Shown here: positions 1 to 6,363 of the stretch, in pieces | Layout: every line of letters starts with the position of its first letter | How positions within the stretch are numbered: position 1 is the first letter of the stretch | Assembly (NCBI GenBank): GCA_020200935.1 | Contig: JAIVHR010000188.1 | Span: 1 to 9,994 of the forward strand | Source of the DNA: Sphingomonadales bacterium | Lineage (GTDB): Bacteria > Pseudomonadota > Alphaproteobacteria > Sphingomonadales > Sphingomonadaceae | Direction of reading: 5' to 3' | Length of the DNA stretch: 9,994 nucleotides | Program-made: the position numbers and the translations under genes | Notes under the pieces: model-generated | Database searches by the model: none | Told to the model about the DNA's origin: nothing | The model's input: only the letters and a program-made list of their open reading frames with translations

Positions 1-216
1 GAATTCGTCGCCGACGACGACCGGCCTGGTGAATTTGAAATCGCCCGCCGCGACGACCGAGGCCTGCCCGCCGCAATGGCGCGAAGCGAGCGACCCCGCC
101 GCCAGCGCCAGCCGCCCCATGATCCAGCCGCCGAAGATCGTGCCGTAGGGGTTGAGGTCCGCCGGCATCGCCGTCACGCGGATGAGAGGCGGAGTGGAGG
201 GCAAGGTATCAGGCAT
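1..216 (-). CDS. Acyl-CoA thioesterase, hotdog fold (YciA-like), N-terminal part
   Basis: Only the first 72 codons are in the window; the gene continues past position 1. Translating the minus strand from the ATG at 214-216 gives a protein starting [14 protein letters not shown]. It then shows the hotdog thioesterase pattern of the YciA/acyl-CoA hydrolase family: 'MPADLNPYGTIFGGWIMG' at residues 17-34, and 'FKFTRPVVVGDEF' at 60-72, which matches the 'F.RPV.VGD' strand of that family. Such enzymes hydrolyse acyl-CoA to free acid and CoA in the cytoplasm. YciA has a catalytic Asp shortly after the GGW motif (GGWLMSQMD); here the aligned position is Ala37 (GGWIMGRLA), so activity or mechanism may differ. 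The start overlaps the stop of the upstream membrane-protein gene by 8 bases, which suggests translational coupling in the pdhC transcript. The family call is firm; the substrate is unknown. Confidence 0.85.
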   Translation of the reverse strand, partial: MPDTLPSTPPLIRVTAMPADLNPYGTIFGGWIMGRLALAAGSLASRHCGGQASVVAAGDFKFTRPVVVGDEF

Positions 217-673
217 CGCGCTCAAGCCAAATACGCACACCGCCCGCGCATATCGCCGCTGTGCCGAAGTGGATGAGCCAAACGCCGTCATAAAGCGGTA
301 GATGGCTATTGGCATTGAGGCCGAAAGCGATGCCTAGCCCGACGACAGTCAGCAGACCTAAAAATGATCGCTGGCCAGGCAAGATTCTTCGCTGATAGAG
401 CTGCCAGCACAAAAATACTGGGACGCTGAGCCAAATCGCGCCCGCAGCCAAGCCCAGCACAATTGTCGTAAGATAAACGAAGACCTCGGTCCCTGTGTCA
501 CCCGCGAAGACGTCAAGATTTGGAGGATGGAACCACTCCCATACCCACATCAATGGACCGAGAACTAAGGCAGCCAGTCCACCGCCGAGACCGCCGGAGC
601 CAATTGCCTGCGCAAATTGATGTCCCCAACGCGTCGTCGGGGCCTTAATGTCGGTCTCGGTCGACTGGATCAA
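209..673 (-). CDS. Hypothetical four-helix membrane protein of lower GC
   Basis: I do not recognise this gene. It encodes about 154 residues with four likely membrane segments. Counted from the TTG start these lie roughly at residues 27-48, 63-92, 104-121 and 129-146, with a short charged C-terminus (IWLERDA). The start is uncertain. A TTG at 671-673 overlaps the pdhC stop as TTGA and has a GGGG run about 8 bases upstream. A GTG at 698-700 would add nine residues but lacks a good Shine-Dalgarno. Its stop overlaps the thioesterase start by 8 bases, so pdhC, this gene and the thioesterase form a chain of overlaps. Base composition is clearly lower in GC than either neighbour (about 47-62 % in the 60-base lines I counted), and A/T-ending codons are common. 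It may be a later insertion into the operon. No function is inferred. Confidence 0.7.
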   Translation of the reverse strand: MIQSTETDIKAPTTRWGHQFAQAIGSGGLGGGLAALVLGPLMWVWEWFHPPNLDVFAGDTGTEVFVYLTTIVLGLAAGAIWLSVPVFLCWQLYQRRILPGQRSFLGLLTVVGLGIAFGLNANSHLPLYDGVWLIHFGTAAICAGGVRIWLERDA

Positions 674-2049
674 GCCAACATCCCCAGCGGATTCTCGCAC
701 AGCTGCTTGAACGCCTGCATCAGCTGCGCCCCATCCGCCCCGTCGATGGCGCGGTGGTCGAAGCTGCCGGTGGCGCTCATCACGGTGGCGATCTGCAGGC
801 TGTCGTCGATGACGTAGGGCCGCTTCGCGCCGGCGCCGATCGCCATGATCATGCCCTGCGGCGGATTGATGACGGCGTCGAAGGCCTTGATGCCGAACAT
901 GCCCATATTGGAGATGCTCGCCGTGCCGCCCTGATATTCGTGCGGCTGGAGCTTGCCCTCCTTGGCGCGTCCGGCGAGCTCGGTCATCTCCTGCGAGATC
1001 GCCGAGACCGACTTGCCGTCGGCACCGGCGATGATCGGCGTGATCAGCCCGCCCGGGATGCTGACCGCGACCGAAATGTCGGCGCGGCCGTATTTGATCA
1101 GCTTGTCGCCGTCGAAGGCGACGTTGCAGGCGGGCACCTGGATCAGCGCCTGGGCGAGCGCCTTGATCAACAGGTCGTTGACCGAAAGCTTGATGCCGCG
1201 CGGCTCGAGCGAGGCGTTGAGCTGCTTCCTGAGATCGAGCAGCGCATCGATGCGGATGTCGACGGTGAGATAGATATGCGGGACGGTCTGCTCGGCCTCG
1301 GTCAGGCGGCGCGCGATCGTCTTGCGCATGTTCGAGAGCTTCTCGACCTCGTGCGGGATTTCGCCGGGCTCGACCGGGGCGGCGGGCGCAGGCGCCGCCT
1401 TCTCCGCCGCCGGCGCGGCGCCCTTTTCGGTCGCGGCCTCGATATCCGACTTGACGATCCGCCCCTTGGGGCCGGTGCCCGAAAGCGCCGTGAGATCGAT
1501 CCCCTGCTGCTCGGCGAGGCGGCGGGCGAGCGGGCTGGCCTTGATCCTTTCGCCGCCCGAAACCGGCGCCGGCGGAGCCTTGGCGGTTTCGCGGCGATCG
1601 CCCTCACGCCGCTCGCCATCGCGGCGATCGTCGCCATTCTCGTCGCCGCCTTTGTCCTCCTCGCGGCGTTCACCCTCGCGGCGGTCGCCCTGCCGGCGTT
1701 CCTCCTCCGATCCTTCTTTCGTGTCCGAAGCCTCGGGTTCGGCAGTCCCGGATTCGGCCTTCGCCTTCCCGCCGTCCTTGGGCGCCTCGATATCGGCCGG
1801 GTCCTCGCCTTCCTCGGCGATCAGCGCGATTACCGTCCCGACACGAACCTCGTCGGTGCCTTCCGCGACGAGGATCTTCGCCAGCACCCCCTCGTCGACC
1901 GCTTCGAACTCCATCGTCGCCTTGTCGGTCTCGATCTCGGCCATCAGATCGCCGGCGGTGATCGTATCGCCTTCCGCAACCAGCCATTTGGCCAGCGTGC
2001 CTTCCTCCATCGTCGGGGAAAGCGCGGGCATCTTGAGTTCGATCGGCAT
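670..2049 (-). CDS. pdhC: Dihydrolipoyllysine-residue acetyltransferase, pyruvate dehydrogenase E2
   Basis: This is the E2 core of the pyruvate dehydrogenase complex. It transfers acetyl groups from the lipoyl arm to CoA in the cytoplasm. The 459-residue protein has all the expected parts. A lipoyl domain spans residues 1-80, with the lipoylated Lys43 in '[13 protein letters not shown]'. The peripheral-subunit-binding domain is at about 168-205 ('[17 protein letters not shown]', '[16 protein letters not shown]'). The catalytic domain runs from about 235 to the end, with the active-site motif '[11 protein letters not shown]' (His432, Asp436). The ATG at 2047-2049 has AAGGA six bases upstream. 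The inner linker (about 207-228) is the usual Ala/Pro-rich type, but the linker after the lipoyl domain holds a charged Arg/Glu/Asp/Gly repeat at 115-154, which is unusual. No E1 or E3 gene is visible in the window. It follows a small membrane-protein gene by 28 bases and overlaps the next gene, so it lies within a cotranscribed group. Confidence 0.96.
   Translation of the reverse strand: MPIELKMPALSPTMEEGTLAKWLVAEGDTITAGDLMAEIETDKATMEFEAVDEGVLAKILVAEGTDEVRVGTVIALIAEEGEDPADIEAPKDGGKAKAESGTAEPEASDTKEGSEEERRQGDRREGERREEDKGGDENGDDRRDGERREGDRRETAKAPPAPVSGGERIKASPLARRLAEQQGIDLTALSGTGPKGRIVKSDIEAATEKGAAPAAEKAAPAPAAPVEPGEIPHEVEKLSNMRKTIARRLTEAEQTVPHIYLTVDIRIDALLDLRKQLNASLEPRGIKLSVNDLLIKALAQALIQVPACNVAFDGDKLIKYGRADISVAVSIPGGLITPIIAGADGKSVSAISQEMTELAGRAKEGKLQPHEYQGGTASISNMGMFGIKAFDAVINPPQGMIMAIGAGAKRPYVIDDSLQIATVMSATGSFDHRAIDGADGAQLMQAFKQLCENPLGMLA
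1588..1707 (-). repeat. Charged Arg/Glu/Asp/Gly repeat within the pdhC linker
   Basis: This stretch encodes E2 residues 115-154, made of repeated units such as [11 protein letters not shown] and [14 protein letters not shown] around a central DKGGDENGD. At DNA level the plus strand shows the repeated 10-mer gcggcgatcg at 1591-1600 and 1621-1630, and related units between 1670 and 1690. It looks like an internally duplicated, probably disordered spacer. On the opposite strand it reads as a hydrophobic stretch, which is only a shadow. Confidence 0.7.
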
Positions 2050-2077
2050 TCGAAGTCCTTAAGGCTTGGGGCGCGGA

Positions 2078-2494
2078 TCAGCGCAGCAATCCATGCCGCG
2101 CCGCCCAGCGCGCGTAAAGGGCGAACAGGGCTTCGATGCCAACGATCAGGGCGTTGAAGAATATCCCGTTGGGGCCGTAGCCGCGCGCGCCGTCGAACAT
2201 CGTGTAATCGATGACGAGGCCGGCCAGCATCAGCGCCGTCGCGGTCCACAACACCCGCTCGGCCATCGCCCGGCGCAATGCGAGCAGCAGCGCGCCGATC
2301 ACGCCGATGAAGACGGTGGTCGCCCACATGACGATCCTCCATTCGGGAATATCGCGCATCATCGCGACGAGTTCGGGAGGATAGCCGGCGAGATGCGACT
2401 CGAAATTGCTCAAGGTGCCCCACAGATCCCAGACCGCGAACAGGTTGAAGGCGAGCGCCAGCAGCGCGACGAGCCAGAAAATGACGATCTTCAT
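2078..2494 (-). CDS. Hypothetical small membrane protein, four helices
   Basis: A 138-residue protein of unknown function. Likely membrane segments are at residues 3-23, 55-74, 79-98 and 109-128, with a loop at 24-54 containing 'GYPPELVAMMRDIPEW' and a basic C-terminal tail (RWAARHGLLR). The overall layout resembles small sphingomonad membrane proteins that are often loosely labelled as sugar transporters; this is a resemblance only, and no transport motif is visible. The ATG at 2492-2494 was chosen over longer starts because it has GAGGGG about 8 bases upstream and directly begins a hydrophobic segment. It ends 28 bases before pdhC on the same strand and probably leads that transcript. The 124 bases between it and the divergent stress-protein gene must hold both promoters; I see no strong consensus there, only a possible -10 (TATGCT on the minus strand, 2526-2531). 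Confidence 0.75.
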   Translation of the reverse strand: MKIVIFWLVALLALAFNLFAVWDLWGTLSNFESHLAGYPPELVAMMRDIPEWRIVMWATTVFIGVIGALLLALRRAMAERVLWTATALMLAGLVIDYTMFDGARGYGPNGIFFNALIVGIEALFALYARWAARHGLLR

Positions 2495-2618
2495 CGGATA
2501 TTCCCCTCGTTGTGATTGCGGATCGAGCATAGCGCCTCGCGCGCCGGGCTGATAGCCGCGCCGCTTGCCAGCCCTGCCGATCTGGCGCAGTCTTGGCCGG
2601 CGACAGGGGATCGGCATC

Positions 2619-3071
2619 ATGCGCACCTATCTGGTGGTCATCGACGAGACCGAGGAAGCGCGCACGGCGCTCCATTATGCCGCGGTGCGGGCGATCAAGC
2701 TCGGCCGGACGGTCGAGATACTGGCGCCAATCCCGAAACAGGAATTCGTCAACTGGACGGCGGTCGAGGCGACGTTCGAGGAAGAGGCGCGGCTGCGCGC
2801 CGAAGCTGCGGTCGCCCAGGCCGCCGGCGAACTCGTCGAGGCGACCGGGGTCGAGCCGGTGATCACCGTCGAACGCGGCGACCCGGCCAAGCTGGTGCGC
2901 AAGGCGATCGACGAGAGCGCCGATATCGCCGGGCTGATGCTGGGCGCCGCGCCGGGCGGCAATCCCGGCGCGCTGGTCACACATTTCGCCGCCCATGCCG
3001 GCGATCTGCCCTGCCCGGTGATCATCGTGCCGGGCGGACTGAGCTTCGAGCAGCTCGAAAAACTGGGATAG
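2619..3071 (+). CDS. Universal stress protein family (UspA fold)
   Basis: A 150-residue single-domain protein with the UspA layout. It opens with a beta strand and acidic turn, 'YLVVIDETEEARTALHYAA' (residues 4-22, Asp9). A second strand follows, 'GRTVEILAPIP', then a long charged helix (about 48-75), 'VITVERGDPAKLVRKAIDE' (80-98), and the closing 'CPVIIVPGG' strand. The nucleotide-binding loop that in ATP-binding members reads G-2x-G-9x-G-S/T is here 'LGAAPGGNPGALVTHF', lacking the normal spacing and final Ser/Thr. ATP binding is therefore doubtful. USPs act in the cytoplasm in stress survival. The ATG at 2619 was preferred over the upstream start at 2565 because AGGGGA precedes it and the domain begins there. 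It is monocistronic, facing the 3157-4401 gene, and has no clear terminator of its own. Confidence 0.88.
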   Translation: MRTYLVVIDETEEARTALHYAAVRAIKLGRTVEILAPIPKQEFVNWTAVEATFEEEARLRAEAAVAQAAGELVEATGVEPVITVERGDPAKLVRKAIDESADIAGLMLGAAPGGNPGALVTHFAAHAGDLPCPVIIVPGGLSFEQLEKLG

Positions 3072-3101
3072 GGCCGGATCGGGGCAAGGCCCCGTCGATG
3101 C

Positions 3102-3135
3102 AAAAAAGAAACGGCCCGGTTTCCCGGACCGTTTC
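3102..3135 (-). terminator. Intrinsic terminator of the RcnB-like/glycine-zipper gene
   Basis: The segment 3108-3135 folds as GAAACGG / CCGTTTC plus CCGG / CCGG, with one mismatch and a four-base loop. Read on the minus strand it is followed by six T residues (A-run at 3102-3107 on the plus strand). It lies 22 bases after the stop of the minus-strand gene ending at 3157. On the plus strand it has no T-run, so it should not stop the stress-protein transcript efficiently. Confidence 0.85.
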
Positions 3136-3156
3136 CTCTCCCCCAGGCTGAAGGGC

Positions 3157-4401
3157 TCAGCGGCGCAGACGCTTGCTGCGATAGCTGCGCTGCGGCGTCA
3201 CATATTCATATTCCTCCTCGACGACCGTCGTCGTGGTCGTGGCCGGGGCGCCGCCGCCGAGCACGATGGTGGTCGTCGCATTCTGGGCGATGCCGCCCGA
3301 GGCGTGGGTCGTCACGCGCGGCACGCCGCCGCCGACATAGACCTCGGTGCGGACCGGCTGGTGATAGGGCATCGGCGCGGGCCGGTGATAGGACGGGCGC
3401 GAACGGCGGTAGGTCGCTTGCGGCGGATGATCGAAGTCATAGCCGGTGCGCACTTCGCGATATTCCTCACGCCGCTCATAGCCGCCTTCGGGATAATACT
3501 GGCCCTCGCCGACATATTCGGGAACGCGGTCGTCATAGCGATATTCGACATCCTCGCGGTATCCCTCGTCGCGATAATAGCAGTCGCGATCGCGGTCGTA
3601 GCGATAGCCGTCGCGCCCGGCCGCGGCGCCGATCGCGCCGCCGGCGACGGCACCGAGACCGGCGCCGATGATAGTCCCCTCGGTGCGGTCGCCGCGTCCG
3701 GCGATCAGATTGCCGGCGACCCCGCCGAGCACGCCGCCGGCGATTGCTCCGACGGCCGCGCCGGCCCCGCTGCCGCCGCTCCGGCGATAGCCGGGTTCGC
3801 AATAGCGGTCGTCGCGGCTGTAACGGTCGTCGCGTTCGTAATGATGCTCGTCGCGCTCATATCGGCGGTCTTCGTAATAGCGGTCGCCATAGTTGCGATC
3901 ATCATAATGACCGTCGTTGGCATAATAGCTGTCGTCGGTATAGCCGCCGCCGTCATAGGGCACGCCGTAGCGGTAATCGGCGATATAGCCGCGATCGTCG
4001 ACCATATAGGCGTCGTCATAATAGCGCACCCAGCGATGGCCGCTACGCGGGCTGGCGAGGCCGTAGGCCGGATAGTTGGTGACGTAATAGCGCGGCGCGA
4101 GGAAGAAGCTCGGCAAAAAGCCGCCGACCACGAAACGCGATCCCCGGCTGAAGGAGTGTCCGCCGCGGAAGTTGCCTCGGAAATGCTGTCCACCGCGAAA
4201 ATGCTGTCCGCCGCGGAACTGGTGCCCGCCGCCGCGGACATGCGTGCCGCCGCCGCGCCGCACGCTCATCCCGGCCGCTTGTTGCCCGGCGGCCGCGATC
4301 GACAGGCCGGGCGCCACCGCCGACTCGGAAGTCTGCGCCTGAGATGCCGCGGGAATCACCGCGGCCGACGCCAAAAGCCCCATTATTACAAGCGTTCGCA
4401 T
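3157..4401 (-). CDS. Exported RcnB-like / glycine-zipper 2TM protein, Tyr- and Arg-rich
   Basis: A 414-residue exported protein. It has a signal peptide at 1-22 (MRTLVIMGLLASAAVIPAASQA, likely cut after AQA). A Gly/His/Arg repeat follows at about 48-82, with two copies of RGGQHF. An RcnB-like segment lies at about 98-150 ('FFLAPRYYVTNY', 'GHRWVRYYDDAYMVDDRGYIADY'). Then comes a Tyr/Asp/Arg-rich stretch (151-205) and a glycine-zipper region at 211-262 ('AVGAIAGGVLGGVAG', 'GAGLGAVAGGAIGAAAG'). The low-complexity C-terminus is rich in Tyr, Pro and Thr. RcnB is known as a periplasmic partner in Ni/Co homeostasis, and glycine-zipper domains pack in membranes or oligomers. A periplasmic or outer-membrane-associated role is inferred, not shown. 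The ATG at 4399-4401 has GGGAGAG upstream. It sits 145 bases downstream of msrC on the same strand and ends at a strong terminator. A long open frame on the opposite strand is a composition shadow. Confidence 0.82.
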   Translation of the reverse strand: MRTLVIMGLLASAAVIPAASQAQTSESAVAPGLSIAAAGQQAAGMSVRRGGGTHVRGGGHQFRGGQHFRGGQHFRGNFRGGHSFSRGSRFVVGGFLPSFFLAPRYYVTNYPAYGLASPRSGHRWVRYYDDAYMVDDRGYIADYRYGVPYDGGGYTDDSYYANDGHYDDRNYGDRYYEDRRYERDEHHYERDDRYSRDDRYCEPGYRRSGGSGAGAAVGAIAGGVLGGVAGNLIAGRGDRTEGTIIGAGLGAVAGGAIGAAAGRDGYRYDRDRDCYYRDEGYREDVEYRYDDRVPEYVGEGQYYPEGGYERREEYREVRTGYDFDHPPQATYRRSRPSYHRPAPMPYHQPVRTEVYVGGGVPRVTTHASGGIAQNATTTIVLGGGAPATTTTTVVEEEYEYVTPQRSYRSKRLRR

Positions 4402-4491
4402 GACTGTTCTCTCCCGATAGACCGCGCGCGCCGCCGCCGGAGGACGGACGCGTCTTCATCTTTTCTTAACAGTATCAGCGAACTGGCGCCA

Positions 4492-4534
4492 CGCGCAAAA
4501 GCGCGGGCGATGTCCCGAATTGAGCCAATTCCGG
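4492..4534. other. Two adjacent small inverted repeats between msrC and the RcnB-like gene
   Basis: CGCGC-AAAA-GCGCG (4492-4505) and GAATTG-AGC-CAATTC (4517-4531, extendable with one mismatch to 4514-4534) lie back to back just after the msrC stop at 4547. Neither is followed by a T-run on the minus strand. They may be weak or Rho-type 3' structures of msrC, or regulator sites for the next gene. Confidence 0.4.
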
Positions 4535-4546
4535 CCGAAAACAGGG

Positions 4547-5038
4547 TTAACGACCGGCGATTCGCGGCGCGAGAAGCCGGGCCAGCGCCTCGCAGCCTTT
4601 GCAATCATCGGCATCGAAGCGGTTCCTGATCGGCGAGTCGATGTCGAGCACGCCGATCAGCCGATCGCCTTCGACCAACGGCACCACGATCTCCGACACG
4701 GAAGCCGCATCGCAGGCGATATGGCCGGGGAAGGCGTTGACGTCGGCGACGAGCTGCGTTTCGCGGGTCTCGGCGGCGGTGCCGCAGACGCCCTGACCGA
4801 CAGGGATGCGGATGCAGGCCGCCTTGCCCTGAAAGGGTCCGAGCACGAGCTCGCCGTCGACCAGCCGATAGAAGCCGGCCCAGTTGATGTCGGGCAGATA
4901 CTCCCAGAGCAAGGCCGCCGCATTCGCCATGTTGGCGACTGCATCGGGCTCGCCCTCGGTCAACGCGTCGAGCGCCCTGACGAGGTCGGCATACAGCCCC
5001 GCCTTGTCGCCATCCTCCTTGATCAGAAGTTCATGCAT
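4547..5038 (-). CDS. msrC: Free methionine-(R)-sulfoxide reductase, GAF domain
   Basis: This cytoplasmic enzyme reduces free methionine-R-sulfoxide, repairing oxidised methionine. The 163-residue protein is a single GAF domain with family hallmarks: 'NMANAAALLWEYLPDINWAGFYRLV' is split across residues 36-60, 'GPFQGKAACIRIPVGQGVCG' spans 67-86, and 'HIACDAASVSEIVVPL' spans 106-121. The three conserved cysteines are Cys75, Cys85 and Cys109, matching the spacing of the E. coli fRMsr cysteines 84, 94 and 118. Extra cysteines at 146 and 149 are not part of the known site. The ATG at 5036-5038 fits the family N-terminus. A TTG at 5081-5083 would add 15 Pro-rich residues and is less likely; neither has a strong Shine-Dalgarno. 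The gene stands alone or with the downstream RcnB-like gene, and a palindromic repeat lies directly upstream. Confidence 0.93.
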   Translation of the reverse strand: MHELLIKEDGDKAGLYADLVRALDALTEGEPDAVANMANAAALLWEYLPDINWAGFYRLVDGELVLGPFQGKAACIRIPVGQGVCGTAAETRETQLVADVNAFPGHIACDAASVSEIVVPLVEGDRLIGVLDIDSPIRNRFDADDCKGCEALARLLAPRIAGR

Positions 5039-5094
5039 GCAACGGATGTAGGCGATCGGCGGCGCCGGTGGAAGAACCGGCAATCAGGAGCCAG

Positions 5095-5260
5095 CCCTCC
5101 CCCAAGGGGAGAAGGATACGGAGAGTTGCTGAGCGCAGCGAAGCTAGTCGGAGTTGGATGAGGGGTTTCGCTCATGCCGATATGCAGGAACCCCTCACCC
5201 AGCGAACTCTAAGCTCCTTCGTCGCCAAGAGTTCACGGCCCTCTCCCCTTGGGAGAGGGA
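5095..5260. repeat. Imperfect 166-bp palindrome, MITE-like or REP-like element
   Basis: The outer arms are inverted copies: ccctcccccaaggggagaag begins at 5095, and ccctctccccttgggagagg begins at 5239. The inner arms also pair: tgaggggttt (5158-5167) against gaacccctca (5188-5197), and gcgcagcgaagct (5133-5145) loosely against agctccttcgtcgc (5212-5225). The centre is near 5178. The whole unit could fold into one long, bulged hairpin. It carries no gene and fills most of the 287-base gap between msrC and arfB. The sequence style resembles dispersed non-coding repeats seen in sphingomonad genomes; copy number cannot be judged here. Confidence 0.72.
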
Positions 5261-5325
5261 TGGAAATCGCGCAACCATGCCAAGCCGATTGAAGGGCCGC
5301 AGGTAACCTTGAGATGCCATAGCGC

Positions 5326-5730
5326 CTAATCGAGCTTGGGCTGCTTTCGCGCCTGTTTGAGCTTGCTGCGCGCCTTCTTGGTGTCGATCCGCCTGGCCTT
5401 GGCGGCCTTGCTCGGGCGGGTCTTGATGCGTTTGCGCGGAGGTTTGTGCGCCTTTTCGAGCAGCACCCCGATCCGGGCATAGGCGTCGCGGCGGTTGGCT
5501 TCCTGGCTGCGCTCGCTGCGCGCCGTCACCACGATCACACCCTCGTCGGTCATCCTGCTGCCGGCGAGTGTCTTCAGACGGCGATAGACGGCCGGCGTGA
5601 GCCCAAGTTTGGTCGCATCGACGCGGAGCTGGATCGCGCTCGCCACCTTGTTGACATTCTGCCCGCCCGGGCCGGTCGCCGCGAGGTGGCTCTCTTCGAC
5701 CGCATCGGCAGGCAGCCCGTCAGGATCCAA
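5326..5730 (-). CDS. arfB: Alternative ribosome-rescue factor ArfB (peptidyl-tRNA hydrolase, GGQ)
   Basis: ArfB (YaeJ/ICT1 family) enters ribosomes stalled without a stop codon and hydrolyses the peptidyl-tRNA. The 134-residue product has the catalytic motif in 'LAATGPGGQNVNKVASAIQL' (GGQ at residues 22-24). The RF-like domain continues through 'GSRMTDEGVIVVTARSERSQ', and a long basic tail (Lys/Arg-rich, about 98-134) follows, as expected for the helix that fills the mRNA channel. Length matches the family (about 140). No ATG is available in the right place. The chosen start is the TTG at 5728-5730, with AGGGGGG six bases upstream, which places the GGQ at the usual distance from the N-terminus. 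It overlaps the end of the DUF421 gene by 11 bases, so the two are probably translationally coupled. Confidence 0.92.
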   Translation of the reverse strand: MDPDGLPADAVEESHLAATGPGGQNVNKVASAIQLRVDATKLGLTPAVYRRLKTLAGSRMTDEGVIVVTARSERSQEANRRDAYARIGVLLEKAHKPPRKRIKTRPSKAAKARRIDTKKARSKLKQARKQPKLD

Positions 5731-6286
5731 GGCGTCCCCCCTCGGGGCGAGCAGCCTTTTCGGGCACGTCGCCGTGATTGCCGAGACCTTCGAGCAGCAC
5801 CCGGTCGACCTCGTTGGCATGCAACACCGAGATGTCGCCGGTCGTTTCGAGCACCACCGCATAGACGTCGTCGAGTTTCGTCGCGTTCGCCTCGCGGAGC
5901 TTGGCGAGCACGTCGGACCGCGCCACCCGGGTCCTCCGCAACGCCTCCTCGTCGATCACCCCGCCGCGCATCAGCACGTGCGGGCGGTTGTCGATCATCC
6001 CCTGAAACCGCTCCGAGCGCTGGCGCAGCAAGGAGAGAGCGAACTGGACGGTGAACAATGCGGCGAGAGCGACCATCGGCTGGACGAAAGCGGTCCAGCT
6101 CGCGGCGATCGCGGCGCTCGCCAGCAACGAACCCGTCGCGATCGTCGCGACGAAATCGAACGCCGTCATCTTGGAGAAGGACCGCAGCCCGACGATCCGC
6201 GAAAGCAGCAGCACCCACACCAGCGCGGCGGCGGTCAGGATCGCACCGCGGATCAGGGCGTCGGTCAGAGGCGGTTCGACGAACAT
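5720..6286 (-). CDS. DUF421 (YetF-like) membrane protein
   Basis: A 188-residue protein of the DUF421/YetF family. Three N-terminal membrane helices lie at about 10-30, 43-62 and 66-86, including the family signature 'MTAFDFVATIATGSLLASA' (40-58). A cytosolic C-terminal domain covers about 97-160, with 'RPHVLMRGGVIDEEALRR' and 'LDDVYAVVLETTGDISVL', which match the conserved RP..L...G.....L and dV..a.lE..G.isv pattern. The function of the family is not established. The ATG at 6284-6286 starts at a natural N-terminus, but the Shine-Dalgarno is weak (GGA at a distance). Its 3' end contains the ribosome-binding site and start of arfB. It follows the lipoprotein gene by 77 bases on the same strand. 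Confidence 0.88.
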   Translation of the reverse strand: MFVEPPLTDALIRGAILTAAALVWVLLLSRIVGLRSFSKMTAFDFVATIATGSLLASAAIAASWTAFVQPMVALAALFTVQFALSLLRQRSERFQGMIDNRPHVLMRGGVIDEEALRRTRVARSDVLAKLREANATKLDDVYAVVLETTGDISVLHANEVDRVLLEGLGNHGDVPEKAARPEGGRLGS

Positions 6287-6363
6287 TATCGCATGCTATC
6301 CGGTAGCGCAGATTGGGGGAAGGGCGCTATTCAGATGCCTGGCCAGAATCGCGGTATGGGAGA

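Noticed and set aside
754..2157. Long open frame (467 codons) on the plus strand opposite pdhC
   Set aside because: It is a composition shadow: pdhC has full domain structure on the other strand. The apparent hydrophobic stretch is the reverse of the charged linker repeat, and no plausible domain is seen.
3081..3093. GGGGC-AAG-GCCCC hairpin just after the universal stress protein gene
   Set aside because: The stem is short and no T-run follows on the plus strand, so it is not called as an intrinsic terminator.
3157..4401. Idea that the Tyr/Gly repeat protein is an amyloid, adhesin or phage tail fibre
   Set aside because: The signal peptide, RcnB-like segment and glycine zipper give a simpler explanation as an envelope protein, and no repeat of amyloid or fibre type is seen.
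3304..4629. Long open frame (441 codons) on the plus strand with a membrane-like Ala/Ile/Val pattern
   Set aside because: It lies opposite the Tyr/Asp/Arg-rich exported protein, whose codons read as Val/Ile/Ala on the other strand. The real gene has a signal peptide, a Shine-Dalgarno and a terminator.
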